From Lacicoccus alkaliphilus DSM 16010 (lineage in GTDB: Bacteria; Bacillota; Bacilli; Staphylococcales; Salinicoccaceae), in contig NZ_FRCF01000008.1 of assembly GCF_900142805.1 (NCBI RefSeq), forward strand, positions 1-64,000: a stretch of DNA of 64,000 nucleotides. The letters are read 5' to 3'. How positions within the stretch are numbered: the first letter of the stretch is position 1; every line of letters begins with the position of its first letter. This document shows, piece by piece, positions 13,947-21,795 of this stretch. The translations under genes and the position numbers were made by a program. The notes beneath the pieces were generated by a model. That model had not been told where the DNA came from and did not search any database. It saw nothing but the letters and a program-made list of their open reading frames with translations.

Positions 13947-14522
13947 ATGACACAGACAATCAAGCGTATCGGCGAGAAGAATATCACTGAGGAAAAACTC
14001 ATCAAATCCGTATATAAAAGCCTCGGGGCAAAAGAGAGATTCACCAGGCGGGTCGACACTTCTTACATCCGGGCGCACATCACAGGCCAAGAACTGATCC
14101 ACCATCCATTCTGGATGGTGAAAAGCCTGATCGTCGCCGCCCGGCCGCCCTTCCCTCCGAAAAAGATACCCAGGATGATCTTCATCGATGCGGTATCAGG
14201 CTACAGGGGCATCTTCTCACACGTGCCGACGATCACAGAGGAAGAAGCGGCAGACGGCAGCATCGCCGCCCCGTTCCTTCGGAATGAGGAAGACATCGAC
14301 ATTTATATCCGCCATGTTCAGGAAAAGCAGATCAACAAGCAGTATCTGCTGAAAAAGCCGGAGCATGAGGTCGTTGAAAAAACGCTTGCCCACCTCCCCA
14401 TTTTCAAGGTCAGGGTGGAAAGCGCGGAAATCAATGATGTTTTCTACATCAATGCAAATACCGGGGAGTCGGAGGCGTTTTTGAGTGAAAGATGGCGGAG
14501 TAAAAAGGATTTATTGCAATAA
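13947..14522 (+). CDS. Soluble protein of unknown function, third gene of the symporter operon
   Basis: The 191-residue protein has no signal peptide or membrane helix. It is basic in the first half (a PPFPPKK stretch near residue 75) and mixed alpha/beta after that. It starts 19 nt after the symporter stop with AAAGGA upstream, and a terminator follows, so it is part of the symporter transcript. I do not recognise a family. Its place suggests a role linked to the transported solute. Confidence 0.75.
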   Translation: MTQTIKRIGEKNITEEKLIKSVYKSLGAKERFTRRVDTSYIRAHITGQELIHHPFWMVKSLIVAARPPFPPKKIPRMIFIDAVSGYRGIFSHVPTITEEEAADGSIAAPFLRNEEDIDIYIRHVQEKQINKQYLLKKPEHEVVEKTLAHLPIFKVRVESAEINDVFYINANTGESEAFLSERWRSKKDLLQ

Positions 14523-14563
14523 TCCCCAGCCTTTGGCCTATGATAATTAATTTGATCAAAGAC

Positions 14564-14596
14564 ACTGCAGGTTCTTTATGGGACCTGCAGTTTTTT
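14564..14596 (+). terminator. Intrinsic terminator of the symporter operon
   Basis: ACTGCAGGT (14564-14572) pairs with ACCTGCAGT (14583-14591), followed by a T run to 14596. Confidence 0.85.
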
Positions 14597-14677
14597 CCGT
14601 TGATATCCTGCGTTCCCATTCGTTCTTCTCCCCGGCTGACATATGATAGTATAGGGGTAATACGGAGGAGGCCTACA

Positions 14678-15790
14678 ATGTCAATCGATTATAATTCAAG
14701 AATAGAGAAATTGTTTGCAAGCACGAAAGATTCCAATTCCGACCTGCTCGTGGTGACGGATCCCATCAACATATTTTATTTCACAGGTTTTTATGCGGAT
14801 CCTCACGAACGGTACATGTCTTTGATTTTGGATATCAAAAGTAAGGAAAGTCATTTATTCGTCCCTGCGCTGGATAAGGATGCTGCGGGTGAAGCTGCGG
14901 ATGTTGACCACATCATTCCAATCTCTGATGAGGAATCGCCTTTTGAAGTTCTAGCGGATCATCTGCCGAATGATTCCCGTAAAATCGGTGTGGAGATGAA
15001 TGTGATGACCGTCGCACATCAAAATGGTCTAAAGTCCATCTTCGAAGCAGCGGGATTCATGGATATCCAGCCGAGGATCAATGCGTTGAGGGCTTATAAG
15101 TCCAGGGAAGAAGTCGAAGGGTTGAAAAAAGCGGTGGAGATCATCGAGGGCGTGCTGGAAGAAGGTCTGAAGACCATCAAAAGAGGGATGACGGAAGCGG
15201 ATCTCGTCGCCGAATTCGAATACTTGATGAAGAAGCACGGGGCGTCCGGCCCGTCGTTCTCAACGATGGTGCTGGCAGGTGAAAAGTCAGCACTGCCCCA
15301 CGGAAAGCCGGATGGCACGAAGTTCATGGACGGGGATTTTCTGCTGATCGACTTCGGTGTCATCACCTATGACATGTACTGCTCCGACATTACAAGAACA
15401 TTTGTCATCGGAGAAGCGGATGACAAACAGAAGGCAATCTATGATATCGTAAAGCGTTCCACGCAGGCCGGCGTGGATGCGGTGAAAGCAGGGGCACCTC
15501 TGAAAGAATTCGATATCGCCGCAAGGCGTGTCATCGAGGAAGCGGGTTACGGCGAATACTTCAACAACAGGGTCGGACACGGACTCGGCATTGAAGTGCA
15601 TGAAGCACCTTCCATCCACCATCTGAATGAGGATGTTGCCCAAAAAGGCATGGTCTTCACGATAGAGCCCGGCATTTACATACCCGGCTACGGCGGTGTA
15701 CGCATCGAAGAGGAAGTATACATCAACGAAGATGGTGAAGCTGAAGTACTTACTAGTTTTCCAAGGGATTTAAGGGAAATTTCCATATGA
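14678..15790 (+). CDS. pepQ: Xaa-Pro dipeptidase / M24 family aminopeptidase
   Basis: The 370-residue protein has the creatinase N-terminal domain (to about 130) and the pita-bread catalytic domain. All metal ligands are visible: LIDFGV and CSDITRTF (two Asp), GHGLGIEVHEAP (His), FTIEPGIY (Glu) and GGVRIEEEVYI (Glu). Such enzymes split dipeptides or peptides with proline in second place, using Mn2+ or Co2+. The ATG at 14678 has GGAGGAGG upstream; the open frame continues to 14540 without a ribosome site and through a terminator, so the longer form is not used. Confidence 0.92.
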   Translation: MSIDYNSRIEKLFASTKDSNSDLLVVTDPINIFYFTGFYADPHERYMSLILDIKSKESHLFVPALDKDAAGEAADVDHIIPISDEESPFEVLADHLPNDSRKIGVEMNVMTVAHQNGLKSIFEAAGFMDIQPRINALRAYKSREEVEGLKKAVEIIEGVLEEGLKTIKRGMTEADLVAEFEYLMKKHGASGPSFSTMVLAGEKSALPHGKPDGTKFMDGDFLLIDFGVITYDMYCSDITRTFVIGEADDKQKAIYDIVKRSTQAGVDAVKAGAPLKEFDIAARRVIEEAGYGEYFNNRVGHGLGIEVHEAPSIHHLNEDVAQKGMVFTIEPGIYIPGYGGVRIEEEVYINEDGEAEVLTSFPRDLREISI

Positions 15791-15795
15791 AAATA

Positions 15796-15830
15796 AAAGC
15801 CGGAACTGAATGAATTTCAGTTCCGGCTTT
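15796..15830. terminator. Bidirectional terminator between convergent pepQ and oligopeptide-binding lipoprotein genes
   Basis: AAAGCCGGAACTGAA (15796-15810) pairs with TTCAGTTCCGGCTTT (15816-15830): a 15-bp stem ending in A and T runs that suits both directions. Confidence 0.9.
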
Positions 15831-15835
15831 CATCT

Positions 15836-17425
15836 CTATTCTTTACTGACGTCACTCAGGAAATGGAAGCTCGCCGGGTGCTGTGCATAGCCGTCGATGT
15901 CTTCACTCATGCCCGTGAGCAGATACGGATGATAGATCGGGATGATCGGCGCTTCCGCTATGATGATCTCCTGTGCCTCTTCATACAGTGCCAGACGTTG
16001 TGCTTCATCAGTTTCAGTCCGCGCATCTTCCAGTAACGTATCCACTTCTTCGTTAGCGTACCTTGACCTGTTACCGGAGTTCCCGATGCCGGAAGAATGG
16101 AATAATGGATAGAGACCGTAGTCTGCATCCATCGTCACAGTGCCCCAGCCGCCGATGAACATATCATGGCTGCCGCTCCCGACGTAATCCAGGTATGCTC
16201 CGGGATCGATTTGATAGATCTCAAGGTCGATATTCAATTCCTGCAGCTGCTCCTGAATGTAAGTGGCGATATCTGCAGCCGTCCTGTCCTGGACGACGAT
16301 TTCAGCGGAGAAACCTTCTTCGTAGCCATTATCATCAAGCAGTTCCTGTGCCGTTTCCAAATCGTAACCGATGCCGTCGATGTCTTCAGCGTGGCCGAAA
16401 ACTGCCGGGCTCAGTAAAGTATCTGCAACGACCGCTTTCCCTTCGAGCATGATATTGATGATATCTTCTTTGTCGATGGCATGGGCGATTGCCTGACGTA
16501 CGACAGGATCATCAAAAGGCTCGACTTCCACATTGAAACCGACATATTCCATACGGACACTTTCCGTTTCGTTCACAGTTGTGCCTTCGTCGGAATTGAT
16601 CTGTTCGAAGTCATTGGGATCCAATGGGAAGATCAGGTCCGCATGCCTTGTCTGAAGCTCTGCAATACGTGTGGCATCTTCCGGTACTGCATTGAATGTG
16701 AAGACATCCGATTCAGCTTCCTCTCCCCAGTACTCCTCATTTTTGACGAGAGTCACATAGTCGCCTTCCGAAATCTCCTCAAATTGGTAAGCGCCGGTGC
16801 CGACGGGATTTTGGTGTACAGCCGTCAACTGCTCATCCTCTGCGTAATCCTCTTCGATCACCGCAGGGCTGATCATGCCGCCGGCAGGGTGTGCAAGATG
16901 CGAAGGCAGGGCCGCAAACGGACTTGAAGTGTGGATATGTACTGTATAATCATCAATGACTTCCACTTCTTCTATCAGCTCGAATAGAAATGCCACAGGG
17001 GAACCGACGTCTTCATCAGTCACCCTGTCCAGGTTCGCCTTCACCGCTTCTGCATTCAATTCTTCACCGTCATGGAAGCTCACACCTTCCCTGATGCTGA
17101 ATTCCCATGTCGTATCCTCGACCTGTTCATAACTTTCCGCGAGCCCCGGCTCAAGTTCCAGCTCCGGCGTGAACTCGACCAGTCTTTCATAGATGTTCAC
17201 ATTCACATGATTTGACGGCTGATCATTCGCCGCATGGGGATCCAGGGAGTTCGGTGTGGCAAGCAGGCTCATGTTGATGGTCCCCTCACTGCCTCCTGTA
17301 CTGCCTTCCTCCGCAGCGTCTTCCCCGGTTGCTTCTTCTTCAGTTGCTTCGTCCACTTCCCCGTCATCTGTACATGCAGCAAGTACAAAAACCAGGGATA
17401 ATACCAATATTAAATACTTCTTCAT
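15836..17425 (-). CDS. Oligopeptide-type ABC transporter substrate-binding lipoprotein (family 5)
   Basis: The 529-residue protein begins with a lipoprotein signal (MKKYLILVLSLVFVLAAC), so it is anchored outside the membrane through the cysteine at residue 18. A 30-residue acidic linker follows. Family 5 features are LEPGLAESYEQVEDTTWEFSI, FHDGEELNAEAVKANLDR, NPVGTGAYQF and a C-terminal IIPIYHP segment. It would deliver peptides, glutathione or a similar ligand to an ABC permease, but no permease or ATPase gene is near. AGGAGG precedes the ATG at 17425; the longer reading to 17500 is rejected. A -10 TATAAT lies at 17462-17457 with a poor -35. Confidence 0.92.
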   Translation of the reverse strand: MKKYLILVLSLVFVLAACTDDGEVDEATEEEATGEDAAEEGSTGGSEGTINMSLLATPNSLDPHAANDQPSNHVNVNIYERLVEFTPELELEPGLAESYEQVEDTTWEFSIREGVSFHDGEELNAEAVKANLDRVTDEDVGSPVAFLFELIEEVEVIDDYTVHIHTSSPFAALPSHLAHPAGGMISPAVIEEDYAEDEQLTAVHQNPVGTGAYQFEEISEGDYVTLVKNEEYWGEEAESDVFTFNAVPEDATRIAELQTRHADLIFPLDPNDFEQINSDEGTTVNETESVRMEYVGFNVEVEPFDDPVVRQAIAHAIDKEDIINIMLEGKAVVADTLLSPAVFGHAEDIDGIGYDLETAQELLDDNGYEEGFSAEIVVQDRTAADIATYIQEQLQELNIDLEIYQIDPGAYLDYVGSGSHDMFIGGWGTVTMDADYGLYPLFHSSGIGNSGNRSRYANEEVDTLLEDARTETDEAQRLALYEEAQEIIIAEAPIIPIYHPYLLTGMSEDIDGYAQHPASFHFLSDVSKE

Positions 17426-17502
17426 TCCACCAGCCTCCTGAATAGTCATTACATCCATTATACCTAGTAATAAACTATGAATAAAGAGGCATTTATACAA
17501 TT

Positions 17503-18024
17503 TTATCGTCTTTCCCGTTCCATCAATACATTATAGTGATGTTTCTCATGGATCAGTCCGACTTTCATGGCCTGGACGATATTGGGATAATCCGGGACGG
17601 GGTCGGGATATCTGATTGTATAGGCTTCCGTGTCCGTCAGATCCTGCACCAGCACTTTCAGTTTTTCGGTTTCCTCTTCCAGCATCAGTCTCAGTTCACC
17701 CTTTGAATACTCCCTCCCCATATCGGGTTCCAGTATTTTTGGTGCCTTCATCGTCGGCCCCGCATAAATATTGTCCATATGGTCATCATGTTCTTCAGCC
17801 TTCATCCCCCCGATTTTAACGGCGGCGCGTGCTGCGGGCAGATAGATTTGTGAGAACTGCCTGGTGAACTTCACCAGCAGGTAACAGTGGTAGATGACTT
17901 CACCGATGCTCCATTTATCAGGCACCGCCCTTTTATGAATGTCCCCGTTGAATTCTTTTGTGCTGAAGTACTGGTTCCTCAGCGCTTCCAGTTCATCGAA
18001 GGTCTTTTCAATCTCCTTGTTCAT
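17503..18024 (-). CDS. DinB-family protein (metal-dependent thiol transferase fold)
   Basis: The 173-residue protein is a four-helix bundle of the DinB_2 type. H46 in GEVIYHCY and H159/H163 in GLIHEKHHYNVL are the likely metal ligands, with VPDKWSIGE as the conserved start of the second helix. Related proteins act as bacillithiol S-transferases (YfiT/BstA), which fits a bacillithiol-making organism; the substrate is unknown. It lies 4 nt after the stop of the GNAT gene upstream, so the two form an operon. Confidence 0.85.
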   Translation of the reverse strand: MNKEIEKTFDELEALRNQYFSTKEFNGDIHKRAVPDKWSIGEVIYHCYLLVKFTRQFSQIYLPAARAAVKIGGMKAEEHDDHMDNIYAGPTMKAPKILEPDMGREYSKGELRLMLEEETEKLKVLVQDLTDTEAYTIRYPDPVPDYPNIVQAMKVGLIHEKHHYNVLMERERR

Positions 18025-18028
18025 GCCA

Positions 18029-18544
18029 TCACCCCTTGCTTAATGCGCCCGTGTACCTGAGTGTCCCTCCCACATCTTCAAGAGCACCCGCTTTGAGCGC
18101 TTTGATCAGAAAAGCTTCTTCCGGCATTTCGAATGCTGCGGAAATGCCTAATTCACCTGCAGGGACGTAGCCGGGAGTCCCGTAATATTCCGGCGAACCG
18201 AGAATGCTGATATAATCATACCCGGCTTCCAAAGCACGCCGCTCCGCCTCCATGAGCAGGGCGGTGCCGACCTCCCGGTTTTGCAAGCCGGGCCTCACCG
18301 CCACCGGTCCCAGGGCGAGTCCTTCAGCACCCCCGATATGCACTTCACTCATCAGAGTGTGGCCAAGCACCTGCTCCGCTTCGACGGCCACCAGTTCAAA
18401 TTCCGGGTTATAGGACTTTTCAGCACGGATCCTTTTCACCAATTCCGCTTCGCCCTGATACCCATGTTCGGTTTCCGTAAAACTGTCCCTCAGCAACAAC
18501 TCGACTTCATTGAATTCCGTGACCTTGATCGCTCTGACTTCCAT
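18029..18544 (-). CDS. GNAT family N-acetyltransferase (YhbS-like)
   Basis: The 171-residue protein has LALGPVAVRPGLQNREVGTALL, a GNAT strand plus acetyl-CoA loop in which the usual Gly pattern is altered to QNREVG, then DYISILGSPEYYGTPGYVPA. That last motif is typical of the YhbS-like group. Substrate unknown. AAAGGAG is six nt before the ATG at 18544, and the six-codon longer start at 18562 includes that site, so it is unlikely. First gene of an operon with the DinB-family gene. Confidence 0.87.
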   Translation of the reverse strand: MEVRAIKVTEFNEVELLLRDSFTETEHGYQGEAELVKRIRAEKSYNPEFELVAVEAEQVLGHTLMSEVHIGGAEGLALGPVAVRPGLQNREVGTALLMEAERRALEAGYDYISILGSPEYYGTPGYVPAGELGISAAFEMPEEAFLIKALKAGALEDVGGTLRYTGALSKG

Positions 18545-18690
18545 TGCCTTCTCCTTTGCCAAAAGTATTTCGCTTTATCGTTTGTCTTTCAAATACCCGG
18601 ATGCAGGCAGTTTAATCGTGCTCTTCAATCACCGGTGTTACAATTGATGTCATCAGTGGCAACATCATTTACAAAAAGGGGGATTCAGTC

Positions 18691-18864
18691 ATGGACATCA
18701 AAGCACACGATGACGCCTCCCGCAAAGACAGTGGGATGGAAGAACCGCAAAGTGAAGTGATCGAATTGAAATCATTCAGCCTGGATACATCGGAAGGCAT
18801 GATGTGTGATGCCGGCACCGGCGTCTGCGGCCCTGTAGACGAAGAGAAAGAGGATGAAAAATGA
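18691..18864 (+). CDS. Small cysteine-containing protein translationally coupled to a DsbA-like oxidoreductase
   Basis: A 57-codon ORF starts at ATG 18691 with AGGGGG eight nt upstream and ends in TGA overlapping the ATG of the next gene (ATGA). The protein is acidic (MDIKAHDDASRKDSG start) and carries CDAGTGVCGP near the C terminus, two cysteines with six residues between. It has no signal peptide. Coupling and the paired cysteines suggest a partner or substrate of the oxidoreductase. I do not recognise a family. Confidence 0.6.
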   Translation: MDIKAHDDASRKDSGMEEPQSEVIELKSFSLDTSEGMMCDAGTGVCGPVDEEKEDEK

Positions 18865-19508
18865 AAATAACAATATGGTCGGACTTCGTCTGTCCGTTCT
18901 GCTTCATCGGACAGGCACACCTTGATGCGGCACTTGAAGATTTTGAACACAAAGACGAAGTGGAAATAGAATATAAAAGCTATCTGCTCATGCCTGATGC
19001 CGAGTACCGGCCGGGCATCTCCTACTATGAATTCTTTGCAGATAAATTCGGCCTGTCTGCAGATCAGGCTGAAGAACAACTTAAGCAGCAGGCTGAATCG
19101 GCAAAAAGTTCCGGCGTCATCATAAATCATGACATCGCTAAAATTGCGAACACATTCGACACCCACCGTGCTTTCCAGTATGCGAAAGAACATGGTAAAG
19201 GCACAGAGTTCTTCAAACGTTTCTATGCCGCCCACTTTACGGAAGGTGAAGTGCTGAGCGATACGGATACGATCGTCCGCATCTCCGAGGAAATCGGACT
19301 GGAGGGCGGAGAAGTGCGCAGTATCGTCGAAAATAAAGATCATACCGCCAAAGTGCAGCAGGACATCAGCGAGGCGCAACAGCTTGGTGTGCAGGGCGTA
19401 CCCTTCTTCCTTATAAATGACAAATACTCGATTTCAGGTGCCCAACCGGTCGAACTGTTCCGGCAGGCGCTGAATCAGATCAGTCAGGAAGATCAGACAA
19501 CACAATGA
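18861..19508 (+). CDS. DsbA-family (FrnE-like) cytoplasmic dithiol oxidoreductase
   Basis: The 215-residue protein is a thioredoxin fold with a helical insertion. The start MKITIWSDFVCPFCFIG contains the C-P-F-C active site, and GVQGVPFFLIND holds the cis-proline. It has no signal peptide, as usual for FrnE-type proteins, which act in redox stress or polyketide pathways. A 57-residue cysteine-containing ORF overlaps its start by 4 nt. Confidence 0.92.
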   Translation: MKITIWSDFVCPFCFIGQAHLDAALEDFEHKDEVEIEYKSYLLMPDAEYRPGISYYEFFADKFGLSADQAEEQLKQQAESAKSSGVIINHDIAKIANTFDTHRAFQYAKEHGKGTEFFKRFYAAHFTEGEVLSDTDTIVRISEEIGLEGGEVRSIVENKDHTAKVQQDISEAQQLGVQGVPFFLINDKYSISGAQPVELFRQALNQISQEDQTTQ

Positions 19509-19549
19509 TCATAAAAAAGAGGATGCCTGTGCATCCTCTTTTTTATGAT
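19508..19549. terminator. Bidirectional terminator
   Basis: A 19-bp stem (19508-19526 with 19531-19549) has a CTGT loop, core GAGGATGC, and A and T runs on both sides. It serves the convergent FrnE-like gene and the gene ending at 19543, whose stop lies in the right arm. Confidence 0.9.
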
Positions 19550-19923
19550 TTCCTGACTTCGAAACCCTCAAGACCTTTGACTTTCCCCGTTTCAAAATAG
19601 GCGTGAAAGTAATACTGCAATGAGTATTCGTCCAGATGCTCCTTATAATATATCTTACCCTGCTCCGGGGTGTCCTCCGAGGGCAGGGCCTCCACCGTGA
19701 ACATGCCCATTTCCCCGACTGCCTGCACCCCTTCTATCTCCACTTCCTGATTCAGTTTTGCGAGTGACACAAAATCCGTCTGTCCATTTTCAAGCAGTTC
19801 CAGCGCTTTATAGACGTCATCGATGGTCGGTGCATCATTACTGCCCTGCTCCATCTTGAGCAAGGTGTACGGATTTTCATCACCTGCCGGCTGATTGCTC
19901 TTGAACATGCCAAATATCCCCAT
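19543..19923 (-). CDS. Conserved-looking protein of unknown function
   Basis: The 126-residue protein begins MGIFGMFKSNQPAGDE and is acidic, without signal or membrane parts. A predicted alpha/beta region contains DFVSLAKLNQEVEIEGVQAVGE and KIYYKEHLDEYSLQYYFHAYF, which reads like a small globular domain of immunity or SMI-like type, but I cannot name it. GGAGG lies six nt before the ATG at 19923; six extra codons upstream are not needed. It is 42 nt downstream of the gene at 19966. Confidence 0.75.
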   Translation of the reverse strand: MGIFGMFKSNQPAGDENPYTLLKMEQGSNDAPTIDDVYKALELLENGQTDFVSLAKLNQEVEIEGVQAVGEMGMFTVEALPSEDTPEQGKIYYKEHLDEYSLQYYFHAYFETGKVKGLEGFEVRKS

Positions 19924-19965
19924 ATGCTTCCTCCTCATCAATATTTCCCGGGTGATACATCCCGC

Positions 19966-20550
19966 TTACTCAGGCGGCTTCTGTTCATCTTCGATCCCTT
20001 CGCTCCAATTGATGACTTCAGCATCCTCGACCGACACCCTGCCCTTGCTCAGCACGTGGGGGACAAAATGGAACATTCCTACGCGTTCCTCTTTTTTGCT
20101 TTCTTCCACAAAATACTTGAGTGTATCCATCGGCAATGACCCGAGCTCCTCATAGTCATCAATATCCATCCATCCGATATTTTCAGGGGCGATCGGTGCC
20201 TCCGGCCCGTGATAATGCTTTTTGTCATAATGATACAGCACATTTTCATTATCCTTCAGGCTTTCAATCGGTATCTTATAGAAGTGCAGGTCATCCTTCA
20301 GGTTCAAATCGAGTTTTTTCAGCTCCCTGTAGATATGATGCGGATGCAGGGTGGAAAAGTGTACAACATCATTCCACAGGCAGCCAAGCAATGGCACTTC
20401 CCTCTCCACCAGAAATTCCCTGTCCGGATGATCGTCATATTTACTGATGTACTTCGCGTAAAGGTTCTCATCCAGATTTTTCATCTTGTTCAAAGGTATC
20501 AGGTAATGCCCGGACATGTTCCCGGGCACCATGTGATAAACGAAATTCAT
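19966..20550 (-). CDS. Protein of unknown function (possible metal-site His/Asp rich protein)
   Basis: The 194-residue protein starts MNFVYHMVPGNMSGHYLIPL, the form seen in group-specific bacillar proteins that automatic pipelines leave unnamed. It has many His and Asp residues (HFSTLHPHHIYREL, YHYDKKHYHGPEAP) and no signal peptide. The gene is 18 nt downstream of a GNAT gene and upstream of another unknown gene, in a likely three-gene transcript. Confidence 0.75.
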   Translation of the reverse strand: MNFVYHMVPGNMSGHYLIPLNKMKNLDENLYAKYISKYDDHPDREFLVEREVPLLGCLWNDVVHFSTLHPHHIYRELKKLDLNLKDDLHFYKIPIESLKDNENVLYHYDKKHYHGPEAPIAPENIGWMDIDDYEELGSLPMDTLKYFVEESKKEERVGMFHFVPHVLSKGRVSVEDAEVINWSEGIEDEQKPPE

Positions 20551-20568
20551 GGCTTCCCCTCCGTTTTT

Positions 20569-21195
20569 TTATTGAGCACCGCTTAAATCTTTTAACATAT
20601 GGTAAGCAGTGAAGTCCTTCTTTTGGATGGTCTCCATCGTCCTGTAACCCAGTTTTTCATAATAACTGACATTTTCCGCATTGCCTGTGTAAAGGTAGAT
20701 CGGGCGCCCGACGGATTGAGAGTAGTCATCCAGGCTGTTCATCATCGCACTGCCGACCCCCCTGCCCTGGAAATCAGGGCTTACCGCAAGTATTTCAAGC
20801 AATACCGCCTCTTTCGGTATACTCCGGGGCTGCTGCATCGCTTTGTGCAACCTGTAAAGTTTTTTATATTTGACCCGCTTCGCAACAGGCACCACTTTCC
20901 TGAGCTTTTTGAGGGTCTGCTTCAGATTTGAAAAACCATGCCTGCCGCCCGTCACCTTCACAGAGTACACGCCGGCCATCTCGTCCCCGTACATGGCCAC
21001 ATCGACTTTTTCACTGTGTTTCATGAAGACCACCAGCTCTATCTTCAACAGCTCGGCAAAAAGTGCCTCCGTTTGCGGATCACTGAAATCAAACGTATTC
21101 CTGGCAAATTCCTCGGTCTGAAAGCTTTTTGCAATTATGCGTGCGGCCTGGTCAATGTGCTTATTTTCCATCGGAATGATTTCTATTGAACTCAT
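20569..21195 (-). CDS. GNAT family N-acetyltransferase
   Basis: The 208-residue protein has the C-terminal GNAT core: VLLEILAVSPDFQGRGVGSAMM (beta 4 and acetyl-CoA loop), then PIYLYTGNAENVSYYEKLGYRTM. The N-terminal half is basic and longer than in minimal members. Substrate unknown. GAGGAG is six nt before the ATG at 21195, so the longer frame is not used. It leads the small unknown-gene cluster down to 19543. Confidence 0.87.
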   Translation of the reverse strand: MSSIEIIPMENKHIDQAARIIAKSFQTEEFARNTFDFSDPQTEALFAELLKIELVVFMKHSEKVDVAMYGDEMAGVYSVKVTGGRHGFSNLKQTLKKLRKVVPVAKRVKYKKLYRLHKAMQQPRSIPKEAVLLEILAVSPDFQGRGVGSAMMNSLDDYSQSVGRPIYLYTGNAENVSYYEKLGYRTMETIQKKDFTAYHMLKDLSGAQ

Positions 21196-21287
21196 AACTG
21201 GCTCCTCAAATATATGACTTGTCACAATACACTTCAATTATACAACAGACACCTTCAATCAATTACTTCTGATGACACTCATTCATG

Positions 21288-21761
21288 CTAATATTTCACG
21301 TTGCATCTTGGCGGGATCTTGTCTGCCGCCCATTTGCTGAATAACAATTCCTCATATTTTCTATAAGCTGCTTCTGAAAAACAGCGTTCATCCCCGTATA
21401 CATAAAAGGGTGGAAGTTTTTCTTCACTGAAGATGTCTTCATCCATCTTCGCTTTAATCATACGGCCCAGTTTATCCAGGTTGTCCCGGAACTCAAGCGA
21501 GCGCTTCCCGCCTCTTCTCATATGTTCCTCATCCATCGCTTCCAGCATTACGAGCGTATCGGGTAAATAAGGTCTGCCGTCATTGTAGACCACTTTGACC
21601 ACAGGGTGATGAAGGTACCGCGTGTTCACTTCCACGAGGCCCATTTCCCCGAGGCAGACACGGATGATTTGATACAGTTCCAGCACCTGCTTCGACAATC
21701 TCCTGTTATCCAGGAATTTCGCACTGTCTTCATGATCCGGGCTCACTCTGAATATCTGCAT
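21288..21761 (-). CDS. Pyrimidine dimer DNA glycosylase-like protein (T4 endonuclease V family)
   Basis: The 157-residue protein starts MQIFRVSPDHEDSAKFLDNRRL and continues SKQVLELYQIIRV. This is the pattern of the DenV/T4 endonuclease V fold, where the N-terminal amine and an acidic residue cut at pyrimidine dimers. YLHHPVVKVVYND and YLPDTLVMLEAMDEEH continue the helical core. The catalytic Thr2 of T4 DenV is Gln here, so activity is uncertain. The family name is from memory of the motif, not from a search. Confidence 0.6.
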   Translation of the reverse strand: MQIFRVSPDHEDSAKFLDNRRLSKQVLELYQIIRVCLGEMGLVEVNTRYLHHPVVKVVYNDGRPYLPDTLVMLEAMDEEHMRRGGKRSLEFRDNLDKLGRMIKAKMDEDIFSEEKLPPFYVYGDERCFSEAAYRKYEELLFSKWAADKIPPRCNVKY

Positions 21762-21795
21762 TGACCGCCCTCCTCCGACTTTTCAAAATCATACT

